Shown here: piece by piece, positions 51,294 to 61,259 of the stretch
Layout of the letters: each line of letters starts with the position of its first letter
Position numbering within the stretch: the stretch's first letter is position 1
The notes under the pieces: generated by a model
Seen by the model: the letters and a program-made list of their open reading frames with translations, nothing else
Databases searched by the model: none
Told to the model about the DNA's origin: nothing
Program-made: the position numbers and the translations under genes
Origin: Lineus longissimus
Taxonomy: Eukaryota; Nemertea; Pilidiophora; Heteronemertea; Lineidae
Direction of reading: 5' to 3'
NCBI RefSeq assembly: GCF_910592395.1
Contig: NC_088323.1
Location: 13,441,501-13,505,500, forward strand
DNA length: 64,000 bases

Positions 51294-51528
51294 ACTTGAT
51301 TATGTTTCTGGGTAAAATACCTTGATCGTAAAAGTATTCCAATGTTACATTACTTACTGCTACAATTCCGCCAAGTTTAAGAATCTCTTCTAAGTTTGCC
51401 TGACTTGGCGGGCCAATGGCAATTCTCAAGAATCTCTTAAGTAAATATGAGTAACCAATTGTTGCCGTTGCTAATAGCACACTTTGGTACAGTGAATTGA
51501 TGATTTCCTTCTTTCCTGGTGTTTCCAT
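51292..51528 (-). CDS. Small Polinton membrane protein (78 aa)
   Basis: The start context is AAATAAATGGA. Residues 12-28 (YQSVLLATATIGYSYLL) and 46-60 (LKLGGIVAVSNVTLEYF) are hydrophobic helices separated by a basic and glycine-proline loop (RIAIGPPSQAN). It lies between penton-like and putative capsid genes, as small virion membrane proteins do in related elements. Family not recognised. Confidence 0.6.
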   Translation of the reverse strand: METPGKKEIINSLYQSVLLATATIGYSYLLKRFLRIAIGPPSQANLEEILKLGGIVAVSNVTLEYFYDQGILPRNIIK

Positions 51529-51544
51529 TTATTTAACTGTAAAA

Positions 51545-51620
51545 TAATCTTAATGTTGCAGTCAAAATTAATGATCCTGATGTTGCAAGTCAAAATTAAT
51601 GATCTTAATGTTGCAAGGAA
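51545..51620. repeat. Intergenic tandem array, about 30-bp unit, three copies
   Basis: TCAAAATTAATGATC with TTAATGTTGCA or CTGATGTTGCA recurs three times between the 78-aa gene and the putative capsid remnant. The last copy overlaps the remnant's stop. Confidence 0.88.
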
Positions 51621-51832
51621 ACAATCTGTGAATTTTGAATGTTAACTTGAGCATCAGAAACCACAAATATGTGCATTTTGTACGGCCCCTTTCCAGATTC
51701 TTTTGTTATCGACAATTGAATACCATCTTTAGTGTTTTGAAGCTTTTTGCCCGATCCATGTAATCTATTGTCTTCAGTAGTTCTCAGGTCCAACCAAAGC
51801 CAGTTATTCGAGTCTCCATAGTACTTTTTCAA
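51605..51832 (-). pseudogene. Possible C-terminal remnant of the major capsid protein gene (75 codons)
   Basis: The frame is open but has no ATG. It becomes nonsense at 51,833, exactly where a repeat seen again at 52,821 begins. The text NNWLWLDLRTTEDNRLHGSG and later ITKESGKGPYKMHIFVVSD then AQVNIQN resembles the last strands of double jelly-roll capsid proteins in Polintons, which end with a conserved hydrophobic strand. The position next to the penton-like gene fits. If right, the other 80-90 percent of the gene and the right end of the element are lost. Alternatively it is a small gene with a non-ATG start. Confidence 0.42.
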
Positions 51833-52880
51833 ACATTGACAATTTATGTGCTAAAAGGCTTAAAAATGAATTGTGGTCTTGTCTCCATTTACACTATATT
51901 TTGGGTCAATTTAGTGAAAAATTTGAATGTGCTCAAATCACTCTAATTCATTTAGAATATTGTATTGCTGATGATTTAAGGTCAAAACAAGCTAAAATAA
52001 TGAGAAAAAAACTTAATTTGACCCAAATAAGAGTCAACCTAACCCCGGTCTAAGTTCGGTTTCATTTTTACAAGTCTTGTTGTGTTGCCATTCATTTTGT
52101 AATTTCTTTGAAACTACTTTGGCTTTGATTCTGAAAGTTGTGCCCTAAGCAGCAAAGATATTCCTAAATCACATCCTAAATTTTCAGCTCCATAGCTTGC
52201 TTATTCTGGCCAGGGCAGGTCTTTGAATTTGGTGCTGTTGGCTGCAAAATCATGACTTTTTGTCCATTTTGTCCTCTTTCGTCGCTTTGGCACAGTTGTA
52301 CCACTCTTTGAAATGTCTCTCATTTCTCCAAAAATGTCCAGATATGACTTTCCTTTGTTGGAGAGTTGTGGGATGTCATCTACATTAGTTTGAAAAAAAT
52401 CTCAAAATGTTAACCCCTGAAATGTAACTTCATTGAGACAAGACCACTAATGAATATTCATAGGTTGGAGGGTCGAGGCCTATCAATTAGACGAGTGCAT
52501 GTTTTTAACTCTCAAGTACATATTTGGAGAGGTATTGAAAAAATATTTGTTGTGGCAAGTCTACAGATATAAAGAAATTATTTGATGAAAAAATTAATTT
52601 CGAATTTTGCTAATTGGGTAATAGGGGGCGTGTTTTGAGTTTTTTTCTGCCAGTTGGCTGAAAAGAGTGGAAATATCAAAGTCTGTCTAATTTGTCGATT
52701 ATCAAAAAATTTCCGTGGTCAATCACCATTTTTTTTTCGCCATTTACTTGCCCGACTGTCCGGAATAACATAATCTAAATTTTAGATTCACAACCCCACG
52801 CGTTCTTTGATGCGTCGCGGTCAAACATTGACAATTTAACTGCTAAAAGGCTTAACAAATCAATTGTGGTCTTGTCTCAT
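51831..52880 (+). repeat. About 55-bp direct repeat pair enclosing a TIR-like segment
   Basis: TCAAACATTGACAATTTA followed by GCTAAAAGGCTTAA and ATTGTGGTCTTGTCTC occurs at 51,831-51,886 and 52,821-52,880. In between, at 52,434-52,448, GAGACAAGACCAC stands in the opposite direction. The segment 51,871-52,448 therefore has 13-bp inverted ends (GTGGTCTTGTCTC) and may be a small DNA transposon. The remaining sequence to 52,820 shows no coding motif. Confidence 0.75.
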
Positions 52881-53133
52881 GTTTATCATCAACATGGCGG
52901 CCGCCATTATCCTCCGAAAACGAGGCTGACATGGCTGAAGCACTCGGCGGTTTCGATTTTTCATGCTTTTCATCTGGCACTTTGCAAGTAGCCGAAGTTT
53001 TATGTCCTTTAGACAGACCGGGGTCAACTCTAGCCACGCTAGCCGCGCTAAACGGGGTATTGGAGGCAGCCTTATCCCTATCCGCCTTATCCTGCTTCGA
53101 TCCTGGTTTCGAAGCCGGCATTTTTACCGCCAA
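52852..53133 (-). other. Low-complexity open frame, uncertain gene
   Basis: From an ATG at 53,121 the frame reads MPASKPGSKQDKADRDKAAS and continues rich in Ala, Ser, Lys and Asp for about 85 codons. It ends inside the 55-bp direct repeat. The composition resembles a disordered N-terminus, or a Gag-like leader of the BEL/Pao element lying upstream on the same strand. There is no splice donor I trust and no recognised motif. Confidence 0.3.
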
Positions 53134-53589
53134 CTAAAAAAGTACACAAGTGTCAACAAAAACCGCTTCAAAGTCCCAAATTCAGCGGGAAACCACCGAA
53201 CCGAGTAAATCCAGAAAGTCTATAGATACCACGAATATCCGAAATCACCGAATATCCGAATGAAAACAAAGTTTTATTCCATAATTGAGCAACTAATACG
53301 GAGCTCACGAAAGAATACTGACAGCGAGAGAAACTTGTGATGTACTGACGGCGGGAACCAGTGACGTCATCTCATGGAATTCCGTAGTATATTTTGGGAG
53401 TGAAGTGAAATTGGTAACTTCCTGTCTGAGCTGACGTCTGAATTAGTTAGCCTCCCGGGGTAGAGAGGGCAGCTTGCTCCTCCCTATTTGCTCCAATTTC
53501 AAGTAATCCTTAACCTTTAATAGTGTTCGTTTTGAAGATTCGTAATCCATTTTCCTCCGCGTTAGCCATGCAGGTCTCTGTAGCCATGA

Positions 53590-54010
53590 TTAATCTTTCA
53601 GTTCCTGATGTGTCGCACAACGTGATAAGATGTCGGCAGCGTTTTCCTTGGTTGACACATGATGCCAAGAAGCTAAGTCTGATTTCTGGCGTATAATTTG
53701 CACGCGGTTGTGTACAAACTGCTTGAGTTTTTTATTTGATTGGATCCAATAAAGCGCTATCTTTGAGTCTGTGCTGTATAACACTTGGATTGTTTGATAC
53801 TGAGTGCTGTAGATAGGTATTTCCCAAAGATGCTGCATAATTTACTCCTAAGACCATGGCCATCAGTTCCAGCTAAGGGACTGTAAAATTCACATTCTTC
53901 TCCGAGATGACTTTATTTTTAGAGCCGATGTGGGCAACTTCATTGTTCTGTTTGGCATAAGCGACGCAGCCAATTACGGTGGTTGGACATCTGTCACAGA
54001 TTATTACGAT
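53590..54010 (-). pseudogene. BEL/Pao retrotransposon RNase H fragment
   Basis: The minus strand reads AKQNNEVAHIGSKNKVISEK, then after a stop LELMAMVLGVNYAAS, then STDSKIALYWIQSNKKLKQF, VHNRVQIIRQKSDL and WHHVSTKENAADILSRC. That series (K..V..L...RLELMAAVL, D....L.WI, F..NRV..I, W.HV.T..NPAD..SRG) is diagnostic of the RNase H and connection region of BEL/Pao elements. A stop replaces the Pro-Arg before LELMA. No LTRs or other domains are recognisable nearby. Confidence 0.8.
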
Positions 54011-54325
54011 TTGTAACGGTTTGCTGGTGTCACCTCTTTACCAGCAAGGAATAGAAGGCTTGTGCGTGAGAGAAAGGGAATCCATTTTAATGGTTTCCCA
54101 CTCTTGATGTTCGGTAATTGATAAGTGTTCATCCAAGGTTTTATTTTTTCGCCACTGTTTGTTTACATAAGACTTAGCAGCTACTGGCGTCGAAGAAGAT
54201 TCTCAAGGGAGTGGTTTCACTGTCACGGAGTACAGGAAAAAGAGGCAGATAATGACTGGTTTCACCTCCATCTGGGTTGTCCTCCGAAATAAAGCCCTTT
54301 TCAATTTTTCCTGCATTACTTGGGT

Positions 54326-55458
54326 CAGAGTCTTTCAAATAAAGAGTCAGGCAACTAGAGAACGTATGGCTTCAACATCAAAGCCGCTGCCCGGCTCGGA
54401 AGACGCGCGTTGGGACAGAGCTCTCTCGGGTCACGTGATACACCCACGCCAATTCCGCACAACTGGACTTTGAACAATTCTTCGATCCGCTGAACATAGC
54501 CATCAAAGCAAACACCTGCTTCAAAGTCACTGATCTCTATAAAACCTTTTAGATATAATGTCAAAGATAACATTTAGTTTCGCATCTTGCTTTTCGACAG
54601 CTTTGAGGAGAAGTGAAGGCACTGGTTTGAAAATTATTATCGAAAAGCGTTTTTCTACCCCACGCCATCACACATTTTTGTGCTTGGCAGTTGAGAATTT
54701 TGTTGGTGCTTAATGGACCATCACATGGTTCAATTTGTTGTCATACATTGGAAAACGGAAACAAGTGGAAAAAATGCGAAACGTCTCTTTTTTTGTGTTG
54801 AGATGTTCATATGTTTCGAAATCGCATTTTATGTCTATCAACAATTTGCTTATTTGATGTAACTGTTATTAAATGGGATATTTGATAGTTTTGTGATTTT
54901 GGAGCCCAGTTTCTAGTTCATTCAGATTAGAAAACAGTTCATTTTCCTATCGATGAGCTGTTTTGGCACACAAGCGCAAAGTTGTGTGAGGTATACCATC
55001 ATTACTTGATGAACACGCAGTTCGGCTTAAACCTTACAAACATTTATGATGTGTACATTAATTTTTAAGTCACCTCATTAGAAATTATTTACAGTATAGT
55101 ATGTATTGCCATTGATTACAACCCAATTATGATTTTTATATGACAAATTGCCAACAGATGAGAGTGCATGCAGCTTAATTGTGGTTTAATTTTGTTATGT
55201 TTGGCAATTAGCAGCTAATTAACACATCTGCCTAAATTCTTAGCTCGTTCTCATCAATATAATTCATATTGCATGTATTTGTAACCCGATAAATCATATG
55301 TGTACCTCATGTGCAGGGTAAGATTTTCGTTGAATTCTGGTCGTTCTATCATTGTTTTGCACCTCAGCTCTTCTTGTAGCTGGATTGTTAATTGCCCGAC
55401 AGCACTGTGGGATCAAAGGAAACTTGATGTGACCTGATTCTTTATTTGAAAGACTCTG
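54326..55458 (-). mobile_element. Non-autonomous TIR element, copy B (1.13 kb)
   Basis: The ends are CAGAGTCTTTCAAATAAAGA (left) and its complement TCTTTATTTGAAAGACTCTG (right), better preserved than in copy A at 19,676-20,923. The whole body matches copy A in opposite orientation. No transposase frame is present. Flanking bases (ACTTGGGT and GTGAAGCC) show no target duplication, so either the site has decayed or the family makes none. Confidence 0.82.
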
Positions 55459-55691
55459 GTGAAGCCAATAAAGCTTTCATGTGTACAGATAATCCGTCTC
55501 GGGAGGGGAAGGGCGGAGACTTAAACATGTCTTGACATTTAACTCAGCAGACACATGTCGTACAGGGCCAACTGTCCAGTCAGCTCGCATGACTCCCCAG
55601 CTAGATCTCGGGTTTTCCATGTCCATAGCGCGCATTCCACGGACCAACTGCTTTATTTAAAGTTTTCTTGTTGTACTTAGGGATATTTCAA

Positions 55692-55890
55692 TTATAGGCG
55701 AAACAGGAAGTAGGCGAAACAGGAGGTAGGCGAAAAAGGAAAAAGGTGAAACAGGAAATAGGCGAAATAAGAATAGACGAAACAGGAATAGGCGAAGCAG
55801 GAATAGGTAAAACAGAAATAGGCGGAACTTGAATAGACGAAACAGGAATAGGCAAAATTGGAAATAGGCGAAACAGGCATAAACCATTTC
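55692..55890 (+). repeat. Minisatellite of AGGCGAAACAGGAAT-type units
   Basis: About fourteen head-to-tail copies of a 13-15 bp unit (AGGCGAAACAGGAAT, varying as AGACGAAACAGGAAT or AGGTGAAACAGGAAAT). The overlapping open frames on the minus strand are products of the repeat and not genes. Confidence 0.92.
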
Positions 55891-55959
55891 GACACTGATA
55901 AAGCCTCCCTGATTGAAACAATAGATTAGGGTGTGGGACCGGGACGGCTTCAATCATAC

Positions 55960-57600
55960 TTGACATATGTATACGTGTATATGCATGGTACATGTTTGTA
56001 CCACAAGGCCTCAGTCTAATGTAGCCTAATGCACCAACTTGTGTTGACCGTATGTTATCAAAATAGAGCAGGAAGGTTTAAGACCTCGTTCCCTTTCAGT
56101 TAAACATTAGTTTTATGTTAAAGGCCAGAAGCCCCACGCTCAGATTTACCCGGGTATGGCAATTATCTCAAGGTGTGACGTAGCACAGCAGGCCAGTCCC
56201 ACTTGTCCTAGTTCTCTGTGCTATGAATACATTACACCTATTACTCACCCTTTGCCTTGCCTGTAAACAAATTATAACCCATGTGGAGTTCAGTAAAATT
56301 ATCACTATAGTTATTTCCAAAATCCGGCAGTGAATTGAATCGCAAAAAAATACAAACACATTGTTTTTGAGTCGGTAGGAAAACAAGTAATCCAAGAGTA
56401 TGTCATTGCTGTATTACAAACTGAATATTTGCAAACTGAATACTTTATCCATTAACTGAGTCCAAATGTTATCACGATAAGCATAGGTGAGCTTTTTGTA
56501 GCCTTTCTTCTGTCGTTGTCGTTGGGATGCACCAGTACCCCCAGTGGTATACACAGCAGTGTACTCTCTGTCGACATTTTCGTACATGGGACATATGTGG
56601 GAGTGGCAATAAAAGTTTTGTTTCAGAGACACCATGTGCAGCTATCATAAACCAGTGTATTGAAGGAGTGTATAGGAATCAACTTGTCTTATGTCGGCCT
56701 ATAGGCCCTACCCAGTCACTACTACTAGTAAGACCCAGTCACTACTACTAAAAAGATTGAGAAAATGGATTCATTTATTTGATATAAGTGATTTGTATCA
56801 ATAGGAATAATATCACTGATGGCTGAGCATTGACTTGGGTATGTTGTCTTTATTTTCTTATTGCATGTGATGAGTACAACATGAATACCTAATATTTGAA
56901 CCAGACTATAGTACAAACCGGGATGTTGGGAATTCCCCCTCTGTAGAAATAACCTTAGCGTAAGAGATCATGTGACTGACTCATCTGTCAGTTGACTATC
57001 CAAATATGGCAGACTCCTCCCTCATCTGTCCATCAACCTGATGTACTAACGGTCATTACAGATAAAAATGTTTTAATATCTCATCAACTATACCAAAGGG
57101 AGGGCTGTATTTTGACAGACATGCAGATTAGATATTCATGAGTTTGGTAGACAAGTCTGAAGGAAAACTTTGGACTGGTGCCAGAGATATCTGTGAGATT
57201 GTTGGAGAAAGTGTCGGAGGTTTGAATGGCCCGGTTATTGGTCACGTGACTGGATGTCAGCCATTAGGAGCTCCTTTTATACCGGCTTCTGGCCTTTAAC
57301 ATCGCGCTCGAGTTTGTTCTGAAACAAACCAATTGGGTGGAATTCACCAAGGCATTTTAACGTGCGTGCAATTAAATACCGATTATCTGATACACGGAGG
57401 ATAAAACAGTGTTGTCCGCGGACGGATAAACGGTCGTCTAAACAGCTATTCTGAAGACACGATGATGGATGTTTTATCCGCACGCGGACTATGCTGGTTT
57501 AATCGCTCAATAAATGCATATCGAACCATTGTTCGTTCAGCCGCGCAATGGAAATACGTAACTCGCAGATTATAAAAGTAGGCCTACAGTCAAGTACTCA
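55960..57600. other. No gene recognised
   Basis: No domain-bearing frame and no splice-linked exons. At 56,707-56,753 the 22-bp block CCCAGTCACTACTACTA is duplicated in tandem. Sequence near 57,240-57,640 is less AT-rich and may be the promoter region of the Myb/SANT-type gene. Confidence 0.35.
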
Positions 57601-57649
57601 CACGCTGCCAGCATACGAAGAGGGCTGAAAATTTCACTGTGGAGCAGAA

Positions 57650-58080
57650 GATGGGCCTCAGTTAAGCGATACGATTGCGGGAGAAGGTTATTGAAAGTAA
57701 GCGGGCGGATGCAAGCAAGACCAAGAATAAACAGCTGGCATGGGTTGACATTTCCAACGAAATGGCTGAAAATTTCCCCGAGAGACCGAAGAGTGACCCA
57801 AAAGATTTCAGAGAATTGTGGCGACGGATGAAAACTAAGGCCAAGGCGATAGCACGAGACAAAAAGATTGATATGGCGAAAACCGGTGGTGGATTACCAG
57901 ATGTCAACGACGTGGATGATGAAACATATACATGGGCTATCTTAGCCATCATCGTTGGAGATCTTGAGCAAGTTCACAACGCAAATGATGATGATGTTCC
58001 TCAAGTGAACATTCAGGCAACTGTACCTGAAGCCGAAGGCGATGATGCGATCGCATCAACCAGCAACACGACAGGCTAAA
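57650..58080 (+). pseudogene. Myb/SANT-like DNA-binding protein, N-terminal part
   Basis: The frame RLREKVIESKRADASKTKNK, then AWVDISNEMAENFPERPKSD, RELWRRMKTKAKAIARDK and DETYTWAILAI is a Myb/SANT-like trihelix. It is of the type found in Harbinger/PIF accessory proteins and in domesticated transposon genes, which bind DNA. The upstream ATG at 57,650 is in frame but meets TAA after four codons. The first usable ATG is inside the domain. The frame ends with TAA at 58,078-58,080 after an acidic tail. Either the nonsense codon makes it a pseudogene or a different first exon is used. Confidence 0.6.
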
Positions 58081-58389
58081 ATGACAGGTACCTATTACCA
58101 TCTTGGAGCTTTTGTCTTAGCTTTTCTTATCGTTGCTCATTGTATTAGTATAATATTATTTGTAAAAAAAATCTGGAAGAGAACAATCCTTATTATTCCA
58201 TGGGTTTGGTAATGTGTACGATGTATATTTCAACATGTATTTTCGTTTATCAGATCAGAGCAGTATATGTGGAGTAAAAAAATAATTTGGCGGAAGATGC
58301 TGATATTTATAATGTAAAATGGTAACAACCAGTAACAAATAACGATTTCAATAGGCATGATTGTTGGTAAAGATTTATTTCTATTTCAG

Positions 58390-59205
58390 TAATAACCAGT
58401 TTTCTGATGATTATGACACAGATGATGAGATTGTCGGTTCTCAGATGACGCAGAAGAACCGACAGTCATCTGTCCAGTGCACTAGAATGTCAATAGAGTA
58501 AGTGACAGTGCCTCAGGGTATATACATAAATTAACATTGCTACTTTCCAGATTTAGATTATGAACAGAAATAAGCATTGTTGACATCTACGAATTGAGAT
58601 TGTACACTTCCATATTGGAGTTGTTTTTAATTAAAACAGATGTAATTATGGTTATAGAATATGCTAACTTTGAATGTAACCCTTGTATTCACGCACAACA
58701 TGTTTGATTAATTTTACCACAATGTCGTTTTCGTTTCAGACAAAAAAGAAGCCTGCATCTTACCAAAGTCTATTGTCGACCCCTACTAAAGCCCGTTCAG
58801 AGATGACCAGACCTGATTTTCATCCTCAGCCTAAACTGACCATTCCCAACAAACAAGCCCGCAATACAGCTCACAGTCCTAAACCTCTTGTAACAATTGC
58901 CGCTCCACCTCCACCAACCAAGTGCGAGTGCTCCCAGTAGTCCTGTTAATTATCCCGTATTCACACACCGTCAATGTCATCCGGAGATCGCCACTCGGCA
59001 AAAGCCTACTGCAACCCCTGCGCGTCCTGTGACATCAGTTCTGCAAAAAACCGCGGAAGCGTTAACTTGCCTGCAAGACGAGCACAGAGCAAAAATGGAA
59101 CTCATTGAACTGCAAATAGAGGCGGCCCGATCCAAAAGAAGAGCGTATGATGCGAAAACCGAATATTATCAAGAGAAGTTAAAGAAAAAACGCCTGGACC
59201 TTTAA
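58390..59205 (+). pseudogene. Probable downstream exons of the Myb/SANT-type gene
   Basis: A 108-nt exon (58,390-58,497; TTTCAG before, GTAAGT after) encodes acidic NNQFSDDYDTDDEIVGSQ. A second exon from 58,740 encodes KKKPASYQSLLSTPTKARSE and continues to a Pro-rich stretch. After a frame change near 58,900 it ends with a coiled coil (LQKTAEALTCLQDEHRAK, then LIELQIEAARSKRRAYDAK) and TAA at 59,203-59,205. The C-terminal helix is typical of Myb/SANT-like accessory proteins. Exon phases do not agree and a frameshift exists, so the gene is probably degenerate. Confidence 0.5.
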
Positions 59206-59209
59206 ATTG

Positions 59210-60300
59210 AATAAATGAGAGATCTGTAATTAAACTCGTGTCTTGGTTTCACTTACTAGAATTGTTGCATTCTGTCGGAATAGGTTTTCTCTCAGATCAG
59301 CCTCTACCTGGTTAGCGGGTCGTTCTGGTTCCTCATAGTCATGTCTAGGAAGGTCTTGATCAGGCGCCTAATCATAAAGTATAATATAGTTCCATTAGTG
59401 CTAATGGCATCTTGATCATGGTCACTTCAAGAGCAGGGCATATCAAGAAGGTACCTTTAAAATATCTAGGTTAATGGTAACATTAAGCAGCGTTTCAGGT
59501 AGTGCTTTTATCATGTCTTTAACTAATAGGGCATCCTTAAATCTAATGGAAGGTTGGTGTTCCATTAGCCGACCTAAATACCGGATTTTTATAATGCGAG
59601 GGTCAGCATCTGAAACGTGGAGACTATCGTGGACACCTGAGAAACGGTTTACATATTATTATAACAGCAGCTGTGCAATTAAAGGACGTAAAAAGCGGCA
59701 ATCTGAGTGTGTGTTAGTGTGGGGTGAGTCGGGGCAGGCAAAGGTAGGCCTATTGTCATTACTTGGGTAGAATATTTAACAGTATTTATCTTGGTCAGTT
59801 ATAGACGGGACAGGGACGAATTTACAAAATACATCTGATGATATAACTGAATAAACTTCAGTTGGATCCAAATAATTGATTAAGTCGTTACCTAAATCCT
59901 TCTAAAATATACTTTTTTAAATTCAATTTACTAGTAATTAAATTGGCCAAAAAATATCATTGATCTATTTATTAGTTTCATTACTGACATTCTAGAAGGA
60001 ATATACTTAAACTAGACCCAGCTTAACTTTGCCCACAACATTGGGATGATTTCTTTTCCTTTGCTATTTTCAATTTCTGTGCCTTGCTGTCCTTAATCTC
60101 AGACAGGACTCAAAGCAGAAGGTCGTTTTGATACGGAGTTCACCGATCAGTATCAAAATGTCTGTCACTAAATTTCTGTCGCACTAAGATTTTTAATCTA
60201 TCGGTTGCTTCGGTTAAAACAAATAGAGGGTAGTAATTTCACGTCAAAATATCGTAGTAGACGAGTACATGTTTAGTATCAATACTCTTACTTCTTGCCT
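59210..60300. other. No gene recognised
   Basis: The open frame at 59,474-59,770 has no motif. Sequence is otherwise AT-rich without repeats that I could define. Confidence 0.35.
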
Positions 60301-60309
60301 ACAGCCATA

Positions 60310-61254
60310 GCGCCTATGGCAAGCGGAGTGTCCAGTAATTAAAAAAACCTAGATTTATTCAAAAAAATCTGGTTTTTTACCTAATAAACTAAGTTTATTT
60401 GGAAAAAATATAGTTTTTTTTAAACAACCTTGTTTATTAGCTAATAAACCGAGTTTCTTTAATAAAACCAAGTTGTTTTACTTTCTTTCCTAATAAAGTA
60501 GGTTTTTTAACAGAAACTAACATTTTATGCTAAAAAAACTGGATTATTACCTAAAAAACTTGGTTTTTTACCACATAATCGTATAAAATATAAGTTTCTG
60601 TACAGAAATGTCCATTTATTCAATAAAACAAGGTTTATTACCAAAACAACCTAGTTTATTTAAAAAAACTAAGTTTATTACTAATAAACCTAGTTTTTTA
60701 AAAATAAACCTGGTTTATTAGAAAACTTATATTTTTAAACCTCGATCCTACCTACATTGAGTTATTTGGGATGAGGTTAGGGTCTCACTAACTAGTTTAC
60801 AGAGTGCAGTGCAGTGCAGCATTAGTACCACGTGGTGCCGAGGTTACCCATCCTCGTCCCGATAACATAGCGGATTTGTGTACATGGGGCGAGGTAGAAA
60901 ATACAAGTTTCTCGATAGAAAGTAGGTTTTTGCACGCCGTTTGTCCAGTTATTCAAAACAACCTACATTTTTACAATAAAACCAGGTTTTATTGCAAAAA
61001 ACTAAGTTGTTTTGTATAAAACCAATTTTTTTTACGTGAAAAGGTACGTTTATTACCCATTTGTCCAGTTATTGTTAATAAACCAAGATTCTTGGTTTTA
61101 TTAAAGAAACTCGGTTTATTAGCTAATAAACAAGGTTGTTTTAAAAAAACCTATATTTTTTTCCAAATAAACTTAGTTTATTAGGTAAAAAACCAGGTTT
61201 TTTGAATAAATCTAGTTTTTTTTAATTACTGGACACTCCGCTTGCCATAAGCGC
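60310..61254. mobile_element. AT-rich TIR element of 0.95 kb
   Basis: The ends are inverted copies: GCGCCTATGGCAAGCGGAGT, GTCCAGTAATTAAAAAAAC and on for about 170 bp on the left; the complement ends CTTGCCATAAGCGC on the right. Most of the interior consists of short T- or A-rich words such as CCTAGTTTATT, AACCAGGTTTTTT and TTAGCTAATAAACC that are themselves inverted copies of each other. Only the middle (60,740-60,950) is normal sequence. There is no coding capacity. A clear target duplication was not found. Confidence 0.82.
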
Positions 61255-61259
61255 CAGCG

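Larger units (their letters stand above)
38700..51832. mobile_element. Polinton/Maverick-like self-synthesising DNA element (about 13 kb, right end truncated)
   Basis: Dense, mostly open genes with almost no introns set this block apart from its surroundings. The hallmark set is present: protein-primed family B polymerase (42,394-46,053), chromodomain integrase (48,148-49,275), A32-like packaging ATPase (49,280-49,888) and a penton-like protein (50,448-51,212). A cysteine protease was not found, and the major capsid gene is at most a 75-codon remnant at 51,605-51,832. I could not match terminal inverted repeats between about 38.7 and 52 kb. Right-hand sequence changes abruptly at 51,833 into a dispersed repeat, so the right terminus is probably lost. 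The left limit is only approximate. Confidence 0.85.

Noticed and set aside
55657-55993. Three overlapping open frames rich in Phe, Leu and Arg
   Set aside because: They are translations of a 13-15 bp minisatellite in different frames and have no start context or domain.
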